64,000 bases of DNA from 66-474 sp964489055 (GTDB lineage: Bacteria; Pseudomonadota; Gammaproteobacteria; Xanthomonadales; Rhodanobacteraceae). Positions 7,007-15,368 of this stretch are shown one piece after another. The translations under genes and the position numbers were made by a program. The first letter of the stretch is position 1. Each line of letters opens with the position of its first letter. Below the pieces are notes generated by a model. That model saw nothing but the letters and a program-made list of their open reading frames with translations. It made no database searches and was not told the DNA's origin. The stretch spans positions 82,189 through 146,188 of the forward strand of contig CAZAXF010000002.1 of assembly GCA_964489055.1 (NCBI GenBank). Reading direction: 5' to 3'.

Positions 7007-8803
7007 ATGGCTGCTGAAAGTTACAAGGTCGAAACCCACGAATACGACGTGGTGGTGGTGGGCGCCGGCGGCGCCGGACTGCGCGCCACCATGGGGCTGG
7101 CCGCGAAGGGATTGTCCGCGGCCTGTGTCACCAAGGTATTTCCGACCCGCTCACACACCGTCGCGGCGCAGGGCGGCATGGCCGCCGCGCTCGGCAACAT
7201 GGGTGAGGACGACTGGCGCTACCACTTCTACGACACCGTCAAGGGCGGTGACTGGCTGGGCGACCAGGACGCGATCGAATACATGTGCCGCGAGGCGATT
7301 CCGGCGGTCATCGAACTGGAACACTTCGGCGTGCCGTTCTCGCGCACGAAGGATGGCAGGATCTACCAGCGGCCGTTCGGCGGCATGACGGTCCGCTACG
7401 GCGAAGGCCTGGCGCAGCGCAGTTGCGCCGCCGCCGACCGCACCGGTCACGCGATCCTGCACACACTGTACACCCAGGCGCTGAAGCACGATGCCCGGTT
7501 CTTCGTCGAGTATTTCGCGACCGACCTGGTGAAGGATCCGGCCAGTGGCCGCATCGCGGGCGTGCTCGCGATCGACCTCAACGAAGGCACGTTGCACTTC
7601 TTCAAGGGCCACGCGATCGTGCTGGCCACGGGCGGCTACGGGCGGGCGTACGCTTCGTGCACCGGCGCGCACACCCAGACCGGCGATGGTGGCGGCATGG
7701 CCTTGCGCGCCGGCATCGCCATGCAGGACCTCGAATTCGTCCAGTTCCATCCGACCGGCATCTACGGCGCGGGCTGCCTGATCACCGAGGGCGTGCGCGG
7801 CGAAGGCGGCTACCTCACCAATGCAAAGGGCGAGCGTTTCATGGAGCGCTACGCGCCGAACGTAAAGGACCTGGCCTCGCGCGACGTGGTGAGCCGTGCC
7901 ATGACCATGGAAATCCGCGAGGGCCGCGGCGTCGGCGACCAGGCCGACCACGTGCTGCTGAACCTCGCGCACCTGGGCGCCGAGGTGTTGCACGAACGCC
8001 TGCCGGGCATCTCCGAGACGGCGCGCATTTTCGCCGGCGTCGACGTGACGAAGGAGCCGATCCCGGTACTGCCCACCGTCCACTACAACATGGGTGGCAT
8101 CCCGACCAACCACCACGGCGAAGTGGTGCAGAAGGTCGGCGACGATCCGGACGTCGTGGTGCCGGGCCTGTTCGCGATCGGCGAAGCCGCGTGCGTGTCG
8201 GTGCACGGGGCCAATCGCCTGGGTACCAATTCACTGCTGGATATCGTGGTGTTCGGACGTGCCGCCGCCAACCGTTGCGCCGAGATCATCGAACCGGACA
8301 CGCCACATCACGACCTGCCATCGGACGCGCTGGAGCCGGCGCTCACCCGCCTGGACAAGTTGCGGCACGCCGATGGCGGGACGCCGACCGCGCAGCTGCG
8401 CGTGAAGATGCAGAAGACGATGCAGGAAGACGCCGCGGTGTTCCGTACCGCCGAAACGCTCCAGGAAGGCTGCAAACGGATCGACGAGGTCTACGCCCAG
8501 TTCGCCGATGTCCGTGTCAGCGACCATTCGCTGATCTGGAATTCCGACCTGGTCGAAACCTTCGAGCTGGCCAACCTGCTGGGCCAGGCCGTCGCCACCA
8601 TGCACTCGGCCGAACAACGCCCGGAGACACGCGGCGGCCACGCACGCGAGGACTTTCCCGAGCGCGACGACGCCAACTGGATGAAGCACACGCTGGTCAA
8701 GGTGGATGACAAGGGCGCCTGTTCGTTCGACTACCGCCCCGTGCATTCCAACCCCATGACCGACGAGGTGAAGTCCGTCCCGCCCGCCAAACGGGTGTAT
8801 TGA
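7007..8803 (+). CDS. sdhA: Succinate dehydrogenase flavoprotein subunit
   Basis: This 598-residue subunit oxidises succinate to fumarate. The dinucleotide fold GAGGAGLRA is at residues 19-27. Residue H50 in RSHTVAAQGG is the site of covalent FAD attachment. Active-site motifs HPTGIYG, TEGVRGEGG and the arginine-bearing HGANRLGTNSLLD are intact. It ends in the conserved ...PPAKRVY. Length is typical. Flavinylation would be aided by SdhE (9926) and the SDHAF4-like protein (5848), both in this module. Confidence 0.98.
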   Translation: MAAESYKVETHEYDVVVVGAGGAGLRATMGLAAKGLSAACVTKVFPTRSHTVAAQGGMAAALGNMGEDDWRYHFYDTVKGGDWLGDQDAIEYMCREAIPAVIELEHFGVPFSRTKDGRIYQRPFGGMTVRYGEGLAQRSCAAADRTGHAILHTLYTQALKHDARFFVEYFATDLVKDPASGRIAGVLAIDLNEGTLHFFKGHAIVLATGGYGRAYASCTGAHTQTGDGGGMALRAGIAMQDLEFVQFHPTGIYGAGCLITEGVRGEGGYLTNAKGERFMERYAPNVKDLASRDVVSRAMTMEIREGRGVGDQADHVLLNLAHLGAEVLHERLPGISETARIFAGVDVTKEPIPVLPTVHYNMGGIPTNHHGEVVQKVGDDPDVVVPGLFAIGEAACVSVHGANRLGTNSLLDIVVFGRAAANRCAEIIEPDTPHHDLPSDALEPALTRLDKLRHADGGTPTAQLRVKMQKTMQEDAAVFRTAETLQEGCKRIDEVYAQFADVRVSDHSLIWNSDLVETFELANLLGQAVATMHSAEQRPETRGGHAREDFPERDDANWMKHTLVKVDDKGACSFDYRPVHSNPMTDEVKSVPPAKRVY

Positions 8804-8807
8804 TGTA

Positions 8808-8916
8808 CGGGAATCGGGAATCGGGAATCGGGAATCGCATGCCGGGTTTGGCACCCGCTTGTTGCGTTCGCGTTGCCCTGACTTGCCGATTCCCGATTCC
8901 CCATTCTCCATTCCCG
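8808..8916. repeat. Inverted pair of 7-bp tandem arrays between sdhA and sdhB
   Basis: Four perfect CGGGAAT units (8808-8835) face four units of the complementary type (ATTCCCG, ATTCCCC, ATTCTCC, ATTCCCG; 8889-8916) across a 53-bp spacer. The right array has two degenerate units and ends 10 bp before the sdhB ATG. RNA spanning both arrays could form a stem of about 28 bp, and could therefore influence read-through or sdhB translation inside the operon. Confidence 0.9.
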
Positions 8917-8926
8917 AGATTCTGAA

Positions 8927-9706
8927 ATGGCCGAATTCACACTACCGAAGATGTCCAGGGTCCGGAAGGGCAAGCGCTTTGCCGCCAAGCCGGGCGCCAA
9001 GAAGGTGCGCAACTTCCGGGTGTACCGCTGGGATCCGGACGTCGGCGGCAATCCGCGCGTGGATACCTACGAGGTCGACGTCACCGGCTCGGCGATGGTC
9101 CTTGACGTATTGCTGAAGATCAAGAACGAGATCGACCCCACGCTGACGCTGCGCCGCTCGTGCCGCGAAGGCGTTTGCGGCTCCTGCGCGATGAACATCG
9201 ACGGCGAGAATACGCTTGCGTGCACCAAGGGCATGGACGAATTGCCCGCCGGCGACGTCAGCGTGTATCCGCTGCCGCACATGCCGGTGGTCAAGGACCT
9301 TGTACCCGACCTCACGCATTTCTACGCCCAGTACGCCTCCATCAAGCCGTGGATGCAGACCCAGAGTTCGCCCGGTTCGCGTGAACGGCTGCAGTCGCCC
9401 GCGGACCGCAAGAAACTCGACGGCCTGTACGAATGCATCCTTTGCGCGTGCTGCACCACCGCGTGCCCGAGCTACTGGTGGAACCCCGACCGCTTCCTCG
9501 GCCCGGCAGTACTGCTCCAGGCCTACCGCTGGATCGTCGATTCGCGCGACGAGATGACCGGCGAACGGCTGGACGACCTGGACGACCCGTTCAAGCTGTA
9601 CCGCTGCCACACCATCATGAACTGCACCAACGCCTGCCCCAAGGGCCTGAACCCGGCGCAGGCGATTTCCGGGATCAAGCAGATGCTGGTGAACCGGACG
9701 GTGTGA
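8927..9706 (+). CDS. sdhB: Succinate dehydrogenase iron-sulfur subunit
   Basis: This 259-residue subunit passes electrons from SdhA to quinone. The 2Fe-2S cysteines are in SCREGVCGSCAMNIDG plus the cysteine of TLAC. The 3Fe-4S and 4Fe-4S cysteines are in ECILCACCTTACPSYWW and CHTIMNCTNACPKGLNP. The N-terminus is about 20 residues longer than in E. coli and basic. There is no clear ribosome-binding site before the ATG, and the heptamer hairpin arm sits exactly there. Confidence 0.98.
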   Translation: MAEFTLPKMSRVRKGKRFAAKPGAKKVRNFRVYRWDPDVGGNPRVDTYEVDVTGSAMVLDVLLKIKNEIDPTLTLRRSCREGVCGSCAMNIDGENTLACTKGMDELPAGDVSVYPLPHMPVVKDLVPDLTHFYAQYASIKPWMQTQSSPGSRERLQSPADRKKLDGLYECILCACCTTACPSYWWNPDRFLGPAVLLQAYRWIVDSRDEMTGERLDDLDDPFKLYRCHTIMNCTNACPKGLNPAQAISGIKQMLVNRTV

Positions 9707-9717
9707 ATGAAGAGCCG

Positions 9718-9752
9718 GGACCAAGGACCAAGGACCAAGGACCAAGGACCAA
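9718..9752. repeat. Five tandem copies of GGACCAA
   Basis: Five perfect 7-bp units start 12 bp after the sdhB stop. No inverted partner is visible nearby. It has the same unit length as the arrays at 8808, 10731 and 12025 but a different sequence. Confidence 0.95.
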
Positions 9753-9772
9753 GGAAAGCATAACCATCCGCT

Positions 9773-9825
9773 GTCATTCCGGGGCCGCACCCGGCCCCAT
9801 CGGGTGCGGAACCCGACTGCGGAGG
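9773..9825. repeat. Solo, degenerate arm of the two-armed palindromic repeat
   Basis: It starts with the same GTCATTCCGGGGC as the left ends of the full elements at 30778 and 39419, then has its own stem (CCGCACCC with GGGTGCGG around a short loop) closed by AACCCG. It diverges afterwards. It looks like one arm of the family whose partner has been lost. Confidence 0.65.
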
Positions 9826-9925
9826 CAGGGACGCCGAAGCGAACGTCGGCATAGCCGACGGCCCGAAGGGCGAGCCACAGGAGGGTGGCGAGTCTGTCTA
9901 TCCCGATCTTGGCTCACGACACCCC

Positions 9926-10195
9926 ATGACAAACTTGCCGCCATCCAACGCGCGGATCAAGCGGCTGCGCTGGCGCTGCCGGCGGGGTACGCGCGAGCTG
10001 GATGCGCTGCTCGGCGGCTGGCTGGATCGTCACGGCGCAGATATGGACAGCGAAACAATGCAAGCGTTTGACGCCCTGCTCGACCAGCAGGATCCCGAGT
10101 TGTGGGACTGGTTCATGGGACATGCCGAGCCGCCGCGTGACGACTGGCGCGTGATCGTGACGGATATCCGGCAGCGGGCGGGACTGGTGCCATGA
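9926..10195 (+). CDS. sdhE: FAD assembly factor SdhE
   Basis: This 89-residue protein promotes covalent attachment of FAD to SdhA. It carries the RGxxE motif (CRRGTRELD, about residues 18-26) and the family's DPELWDWFMG motif. It lies 219 bp after sdhB, with repeats in between. Its stop overlaps the next start by 4 bp, the same sdhE-ygfX order as in E. coli. Confidence 0.93.
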   Translation: MTNLPPSNARIKRLRWRCRRGTRELDALLGGWLDRHGADMDSETMQAFDALLDQQDPELWDWFMGHAEPPRDDWRVIVTDIRQRAGLVP

Positions 10196-10644
10196 AGGAT
10201 GCCCCCACCATTGCAGTCAGCCTGCGGGTGTCCGGGATACTGGTTGCCGCGATTGTGCTGGTCATGGTGCTTGCCTTGATTGCGGTGTCGCTGACCGGCG
10301 CCCATGGGTGGGTGCGCAACGCATTGTTTATTCTGGTGCTGGTGTTGGGCTCGACAGCTGTAGGCCGCGCACGGCCACGCATCACGTCCTTGGTTTGGCG
10401 TTCCGATGGCGGCGCCGACATCCGCCTGCGCGACACCGCGCTGGAAGACGGTCGCGAGGTCCAGGGCGCGATCCAGACGGCACGGGTCATGGGCCCGCTG
10501 ATCGTTCTGACCATCCGCTGGCCGCCGCGCGAGCGCGCGCACTTGTGGTTGCTGCCCGACAACCTCGACGCCGATACCCGCCGCCGCCTGCGCGCGCGGC
10601 TGGGCGCGGGATTGCCTCTGTCAGGGAACGCCGACACCGGATAG
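10192..10644 (+). CDS. YgfX-like membrane protein
   Basis: This 150-residue protein has two membrane segments (about residues 13-32 and 39-58) followed by a cytoplasmic domain of about 90 residues. Similarity to YgfX (CptA) is suggested by the paired membrane helices, the WLLPDNLD-DTRRRLRARL ending and strict coupling to sdhE. In E. coli YgfX was reported as a growth inhibitor acting on cytoskeletal proteins and as a membrane partner of SdhE. Sequence alone does not show which role applies. Confidence 0.72.
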   Translation: MKDAPTIAVSLRVSGILVAAIVLVMVLALIAVSLTGAHGWVRNALFILVLVLGSTAVGRARPRITSLVWRSDGGADIRLRDTALEDGREVQGAIQTARVMGPLIVLTIRWPPRERAHLWLLPDNLDADTRRRLRARLGAGLPLSGNADTG

Positions 10645-10730
10645 CGGTCTGAACCGCTTGTCGCGTTCGGCCTTTCCCTTCACGCTTAGCCGTGGCTTGG
10701 ATCTGCGGTGGTCAGCACGAATTTGACCCC

Positions 10731-10765
10731 GAGTCCCGAGTCCCGAGTCCCGAGTCCCGAGTCCC
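10731..10765. repeat. Five tandem copies of GAGTCCC before lolC
   Basis: Five perfect 7-bp units end 11 bp before the lolC ATG (10776), where a promoter or ribosome-binding site would normally lie. If the start is as called, copy-number change would alter the immediate leader of lolC. Confidence 0.95.
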
Positions 10766-10775
10766 GGCCTTTCCC

Positions 10776-12020
10776 ATGTTCCGACCGCTAGAACTGTTCA
10801 TCGGCACCCGCTACATCCGCGCCAAGCGGCGCAATCACTTCATTTCCTTCATCAGCGTGGCGTCGATCCTGGGCCTTGTGATCGGTATCACCGCGCTGAT
10901 CACGGTGATTTCGGTGATGAACGGGTTCGATACCGAACTGCGCTCGCGCATCCTCGGCATGGTCTCGCAGGCCACCGTTTCCAGCGTCGGCAGCAGCATG
11001 CCCGACTGGCAGAAGGCGCTTTCCATCGCCGAGCAGAATCCGCACGTGAAGGGTGCCGCGCCCTACGTCGAGCGCGAGTCCTGGCTGCGCGGCAACGCGG
11101 CCAGCCAGGGTGCGATCGTGCGCGGCATCCTGCCCGACCAGGAACCGAAGGTCGCCGACATCGGTTCCAAGATGATCGCCGGCAAGCTCACTGCGCTCAC
11201 GCCCGGTTCGTGGGGCATCGTGCTGGGACGCGATCTCGCGCTCACGCTGGGCGTCAACGTCGGCGACAGCGTGGTGGTGTATGCACCGGTCATCAGCGTC
11301 ACGCCGATCGGTGCCATGCCGCGCCTGCGCCGCTTCACGGTGGTGGGCATCTTCGAGGCCGGCATGCAGGAATACGATTCCGGGCTGGCCGTGGTCAACA
11401 TGCATGACGCCGAAAAACTCTACCGCCTGGACGGTCCCACCGGCATCCGGCTGAAGCTGGATGACCTGTTCGCGGCAAACCGGGTGGCGACGACGCTGGC
11501 CAACGAGCTGGGCGCGGCCTACCGCGTGCAGGGCTGGATGCAGCAGCACGTCAATTTCTTCAAGGCGATCGCGATGGAAAAGATGGTGATGTTCATCATC
11601 CTGTCGCTGATCGTGGCGGTGGCCGCGTTCAACCTGGTGTCCTCGCTGGTGATGCTGGTGACCGACAAGCGCTCGGACATCGCGATCCTTCGCACGCTGG
11701 GCGCAACGCCGCGCTCGATCATGGGTGTGTTCATGATCCAGGGCATGCTGATCGGGATGATGGGCATCGTGATCGGCGTGGTCTGCGGCGTGGCCCTGGC
11801 AATCAACGTGCCCGACATCGCCAATGCGTTCCAGAACCTCACCGGATACCAACTGCTTCCCGAGTCGGTGTATTACATCAACAACGTGCCCAGCAAGCTG
11901 GAATGGAGCAGCGTCGGCTGGATCGCCGGCATGGCCTTCCTGTTCTCGCTGCTGGCGACGATCTACCCGGCGTGGCGCGCGTCGCGGACTCAGCCGGCGG
12001 AGGCGTTGCGGTATGAGTGA
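10776..12020 (+). CDS. lolC: Lipoprotein-releasing ABC transporter permease, LolC/LolE (LolF-like)
   Basis: This 414-residue permease extracts lipoproteins from the inner membrane for transfer to LolA. The N-terminus MFRPLELFIGTRYIRAKRRNHFISFIS is diagnostic (only part is needed: GTRYIRAKRR). A membrane helix at about 27-50 precedes a large periplasmic domain and three C-terminal FtsX-type helices (about 270-295, 320-345 and 375-400). Only one permease gene accompanies lolD, whereas E. coli has lolC and lolE, so this is probably the single LolF-type subunit working as a homodimer. The start avoids the heptamer array just upstream. Confidence 0.9.
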   Translation: MFRPLELFIGTRYIRAKRRNHFISFISVASILGLVIGITALITVISVMNGFDTELRSRILGMVSQATVSSVGSSMPDWQKALSIAEQNPHVKGAAPYVERESWLRGNAASQGAIVRGILPDQEPKVADIGSKMIAGKLTALTPGSWGIVLGRDLALTLGVNVGDSVVVYAPVISVTPIGAMPRLRRFTVVGIFEAGMQEYDSGLAVVNMHDAEKLYRLDGPTGIRLKLDDLFAANRVATTLANELGAAYRVQGWMQQHVNFFKAIAMEKMVMFIILSLIVAVAAFNLVSSLVMLVTDKRSDIAILRTLGATPRSIMGVFMIQGMLIGMMGIVIGVVCGVALAINVPDIANAFQNLTGYQLLPESVYYINNVPSKLEWSSVGWIAGMAFLFSLLATIYPAWRASRTQPAEALRYE

Positions 12021-12024
12021 TTTC

Positions 12025-12208
12025 GGGGACTGGGGACCGGGGACCGGGGACCGGGCGGCAGCATCGCCATGGTCGTCATGCAGCGGCCGGATCGCGCAGT
12101 CGGCGTTGCGCGGTGTCGGTGTCGTGCCATGCGGGCAACCGCGCAAGGTCCAGTTGGAAAACCACTCCTCATCGAAAGCTGGTCCCCGGTCCCCGGTCCC
12201 CGGTCCCG
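12025..12208. repeat. Inverted pair of 7-bp arrays between lolC and lolD
   Basis: Four GGGGAC(C/T) units at 12025-12052 begin 4 bp after the lolC stop. Four GGTCCC(C/G) units at 12181-12208 are their inverted counterparts, with a 128-bp spacer. A third array of the same kind lies inside the lolD coding sequence. The resulting stem could act as an intercistronic RNA structure. Confidence 0.92.
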
Positions 12209-12260
12209 CCCCGACGGTTGCCACTACCGCAATGAGCCCAACAACCCCGGGAGCCACACG

Positions 12261-12998
12261 ATGAGCACGATCGAGCCATCCCCCGGTCCCCGGTCCCCGG
12301 TCCCCGGTCCCGCGGTTGTCCTCCAGGCAAGTCACATCGCCAAGACGTACAAGGAAGGCAAGCTGCGTACGCCGGTGCTGCACGACGTGAGTTTCGAGCT
12401 GGGGCGCGGGCAGACGCTGGCGATCGTGGGGGCGTCGGGTTCGGGCAAGAGCACCTTGCTGCACATCCTGGGCGGGCTGGACACGCCGACCGGGGGCCGC
12501 GTGGTGCTGGAGGGCCGCGAGCTTTCGAAACTGGCGGATGCCGAGCGCGGGCGGGTGCGCAATCGTTCGCTGGGATTCGTGTACCAGTTCCATCACCTGC
12601 TGCCCGAGTTTTCGGCGCTGGAAAACGTCGCGATGCCGCTGTTGATCCGCGGCACGCCGATCGCTGAGGCGCGCACGCAGTCGACGACGCTGCTGGAACG
12701 CGTCGGCCTTGGGCATCGGCTGGAGCACAAGCCTGGCGAGCTGTCCGGTGGCGAACGCCAGCGTTGCGCGATGGCGCGTGCACTGGTGACGCGGCCGGCC
12801 TGCGTGCTGGCCGACGAGCCGACCGGAAACCTCGACGAAAAGAACGCCGCGTCGCTGTACGAGCTGATGCTGGAACTGAACCGCGAGATCCACACCAGCA
12901 TCGTGCTGGTCACGCACGACCATTCGCTTGCACGCCGCATGGACCGCGCGATGGAATTGAGTGCAGGCGTGCTGCGGCCCATTCCACCCGGATCCTGA
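12261..12998 (+). CDS. lolD: Lipoprotein-releasing ABC transporter ATPase LolD
   Basis: This 245-residue ATPase powers the LolC/F permease. Walker A is GASGSGKST (about residues 57-65), the signature is LSGGERQR, Walker B is CVLADEPTG, and the H-loop is VTHDH. The Y-Q-F-H-H-L-LPEF Q-loop region is typical of LolD. The first 20 residues are odd: SPGPRSPVPGP is encoded by a GGTCCCC tandem array (12285-12312), so the N-terminus has grown by repeat expansion. The core domain begins near residue 21 (VLQASHIAKTYKEG). Confidence 0.95.
   Translation: MSTIEPSPGPRSPVPGPAVVLQASHIAKTYKEGKLRTPVLHDVSFELGRGQTLAIVGASGSGKSTLLHILGGLDTPTGGRVVLEGRELSKLADAERGRVRNRSLGFVYQFHHLLPEFSALENVAMPLLIRGTPIAEARTQSTTLLERVGLGHRLEHKPGELSGGERQRCAMARALVTRPACVLADEPTGNLDEKNAASLYELMLELNREIHTSIVLVTHDHSLARRMDRAMELSAGVLRPIPPGS
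12285..12312 (+). repeat. 7-bp tandem array inside the lolD coding sequence
   Basis: Four GGTCCC(C/G) units lie within codons 9-18 of lolD and encode the proline/glycine-rich N-terminal segment. Seven is not a multiple of three, so gain or loss of a single unit would shift the frame between this ATG and the ABC domain. Confidence 0.9.
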
Positions 12999-13004
12999 GC
13001 AGGC

Positions 13005-15368
13005 ATGAACGTGCGCAGGGATCGCGACACGAAACGGCACGGGATGGGAATTCCCGGCATCGCGCTGGCGATCCTGGCTGGTTGCGTGCTGGTACAGGCG
13101 TTGCACCGGCTTCCGCCGCGCTGGGCCGAGGTGGCATTGCTGGGCGGCGGATTGCTGGTCGCCGCATGTTGCTGGAAGCGGCGGTCGCTGCGGCGGCTGG
13201 CGTGGCTGGCGCTGGTCGCCGCGGCGTTCGGCTGGACCGCGTGGCGGGCCGATCTTGCGCTTTCCGCGCGCCTGCCGCACGCACTCGAGAAAAAGGACAT
13301 CCTGGTCACCGGCACCGTGGCCGGCCTGCCGCAGGCCGGGAAGGACTCGACGCGATTCCAGTTCGACATCGACCATGCCCGGTATGACGGCCGGGACGTA
13401 CCGGTGCACGGTCGCGTGCGGCTGTCGTGGTACGCCTCGCGCCGGCACGCGCCGCCGGTCATCAGGTCGTGTTCGCGGTGGCGAATCCGGGTACGCATGA
13501 AGCGTCCGCGCGGGATGATCAATCCGGGCGGCTACGACTTCGAGCGTTCGGCGCTGCAGAAGGGCGTTGTGGCCACGGGTTACGTGCGCAAGGACCCGGC
13601 CGACGCGCTGCTGCGCCGCGGTGCGTGCGTGGATGGCCTGCGCGCCCGGATCGGCGCCGCGATCGTCGCGGCCCTTCCCGACGACCGCCACGCCGCGCGT
13701 CTGCTGCGTGCACTCAGCGTCGGCGACGAGCGCGCGCTGGACGAACACGACTGGCAGGTGGTGCGTGCCACCGGCATCAGCCACCTGATCGCGATCTCCG
13801 GATTCCACGTCGGCCTTGCCGCGGTGTTCGGTGCGCTGCTGGTGCGCCTGGCGTGGTGGCTGTTTCCGGCGCTGGGGGTGCGCCTGGCGCGGCCGCTGGC
13901 CGAGGCCGCGGTGGCGTTTCCGGCCTCGCTGGCCTACGGCGCGCTGGCCGGATTCGGCTTGCCGACCACGCGCACGCTGGTGATGATCGCGGTGGTGGCC
14001 GGTTGGCGGCTGCTGCGGCGCGGTGGAGGGTTCGTACAGGGGTTTGGTTTGGCACTGGCGGCAATCCTGATCGTCGATCCGCTCTCGGTGCTGTCGGCCG
14101 GATTCTGGCTGTCGTTCGCGGGCGTGGCGCTGCTGGCCTGGACGCTGGCGCACGATCGCGGCTGGCGCGGACACCTCAAGGAAATCGGCTTGGCGCCGCT
14201 GCTGATGACCCTGGCCCTGCTGCCGCTGACGGTGTGGTTTTTCGGACAGGCCTCGCTGGTCGGGCCGTTGGCCAACCTCATTGCGGTGCCCGTGGTCAGT
14301 TTCCTGATCGTGCCGCTGGATCTTGGCGCGTGCGCCTTGTTGTTTGCCTGGCCCGCCGCCGGGCGCGCCTTGCTGCACCTGTGCGCACACCTGGTCGACG
14401 GCCTGTGGTGGCTGCTGGCGCACATGGCGGCCTGGCCCCCGGCGATGCAGTATCTGCCGCAGGCGTCACTGCTCGCGTTCGCGCTGGGCTGCATCGGCGC
14501 GGTGTGGCTGCTGGCGCCGCGCGGCGTACCGGCCCGCGCGCTGGGCGCGCTGCTGTTGCTGCCGTTGTGCTGGCCGCGGATCACGCTGCCGGGTCCGGGC
14601 GCCTTTCGCGCCACCGTGATCGACGTGGGGCAGGGGCTTTCGGTGCTGGTACGAACGCACGGACACGCGCTCTTGTATGACACCGGCGCACGCTACCCGT
14701 CCGGCTTCGACCTCGGGGAAGCCGCGGTGGTGCCGACCCTGCACGCGCTCGGTGTACAGCACCTGGATCAGCTCATCATCAGCCACGGCGACATCGACCA
14801 CGCCGGCGGCGCGGTCTCGGTGCTGGCCGCGTACCGCGGCACGCCGGTGATCGGCGGTCAGCCGGCACGCGGGCCGGTGCCGATGGGGCAGTGCCACGCG
14901 GGGCAGCGCTGGCGGTGGGATGGCGTTGCATTCCGGGTCGTGTATCCACACCTGCCCATCACCACCAGCAGCAACAACGACGCCGGCTGCGTGCTGCTGG
15001 TGACGGGTGCAGGTGGACGCTTGCTGCTGCCCGCCGACACCTCGTCCAGGGTCGAGCCGGAGATCGCACGCGGGGTGCCGCGCGGCCCGCCGCTGGTGCT
15101 GGTCGCGCCCCACCACGGCAGCAAGACCTCGTCCAGCCGAACCTACCTGGAAGCCCTGGACCCGCGCTTCGCGATTGCCTCGACCGGGTACCTCAACGGC
15201 TACCACCATCCGTCCAGTGTCGTGGTCAAGCGTTACCGCGCGCTGGGGATTCCGCTGCTGAACACGCCCGACACGGGGGCGGTGCGGATCGCGTTTCCGG
15301 CGCATGCGCTGCCGCACGTCGCTTCCCGGGAGCGCCTGCGGCAGGCACACTACTGGCGTGAGCATTGA
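13005..15368 (+). CDS. comEC: DNA internalisation competence protein ComEC/Rec2
   Basis: This 787-residue inner-membrane channel protein takes up single-stranded DNA during natural transformation. The N-terminal part has membrane helices and a soluble OB-like region. The central competence domain (about residues 230-500) is rich in helices and holds ATGISHLIAISGFHVGL. The C-terminal metallo-beta-lactamase-like domain (from about residue 535) has VIDVGQGLSVLV and HGDIDHAGG; the second half includes APHHGSKTSSS. The gene begins 6 bp after lolD and probably is cotranscribed. Length is normal, so it looks functional. Confidence 0.94.
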   Translation: MNVRRDRDTKRHGMGIPGIALAILAGCVLVQALHRLPPRWAEVALLGGGLLVAACCWKRRSLRRLAWLALVAAAFGWTAWRADLALSARLPHALEKKDILVTGTVAGLPQAGKDSTRFQFDIDHARYDGRDVPVHGRVRLSWYASRRHAPPVIRSCSRWRIRVRMKRPRGMINPGGYDFERSALQKGVVATGYVRKDPADALLRRGACVDGLRARIGAAIVAALPDDRHAARLLRALSVGDERALDEHDWQVVRATGISHLIAISGFHVGLAAVFGALLVRLAWWLFPALGVRLARPLAEAAVAFPASLAYGALAGFGLPTTRTLVMIAVVAGWRLLRRGGGFVQGFGLALAAILIVDPLSVLSAGFWLSFAGVALLAWTLAHDRGWRGHLKEIGLAPLLMTLALLPLTVWFFGQASLVGPLANLIAVPVVSFLIVPLDLGACALLFAWPAAGRALLHLCAHLVDGLWWLLAHMAAWPPAMQYLPQASLLAFALGCIGAVWLLAPRGVPARALGALLLLPLCWPRITLPGPGAFRATVIDVGQGLSVLVRTHGHALLYDTGARYPSGFDLGEAAVVPTLHALGVQHLDQLIISHGDIDHAGGAVSVLAAYRGTPVIGGQPARGPVPMGQCHAGQRWRWDGVAFRVVYPHLPITTSSNNDAGCVLLVTGAGGRLLLPADTSSRVEPEIARGVPRGPPLVLVAPHHGSKTSSSRTYLEALDPRFAIASTGYLNGYHHPSSVVVKRYRALGIPLLNTPDTGAVRIAFPAHALPHVASRERLRQAHYWREH

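Noticed and set aside
10788..14423. Very long open frame (about 1200 residues) on the minus strand
   Set aside because: It lies antisense to lolC, lolD and comEC. Its low-complexity Q/R/H/A composition is the usual shadow of G+C-rich coding sequence.
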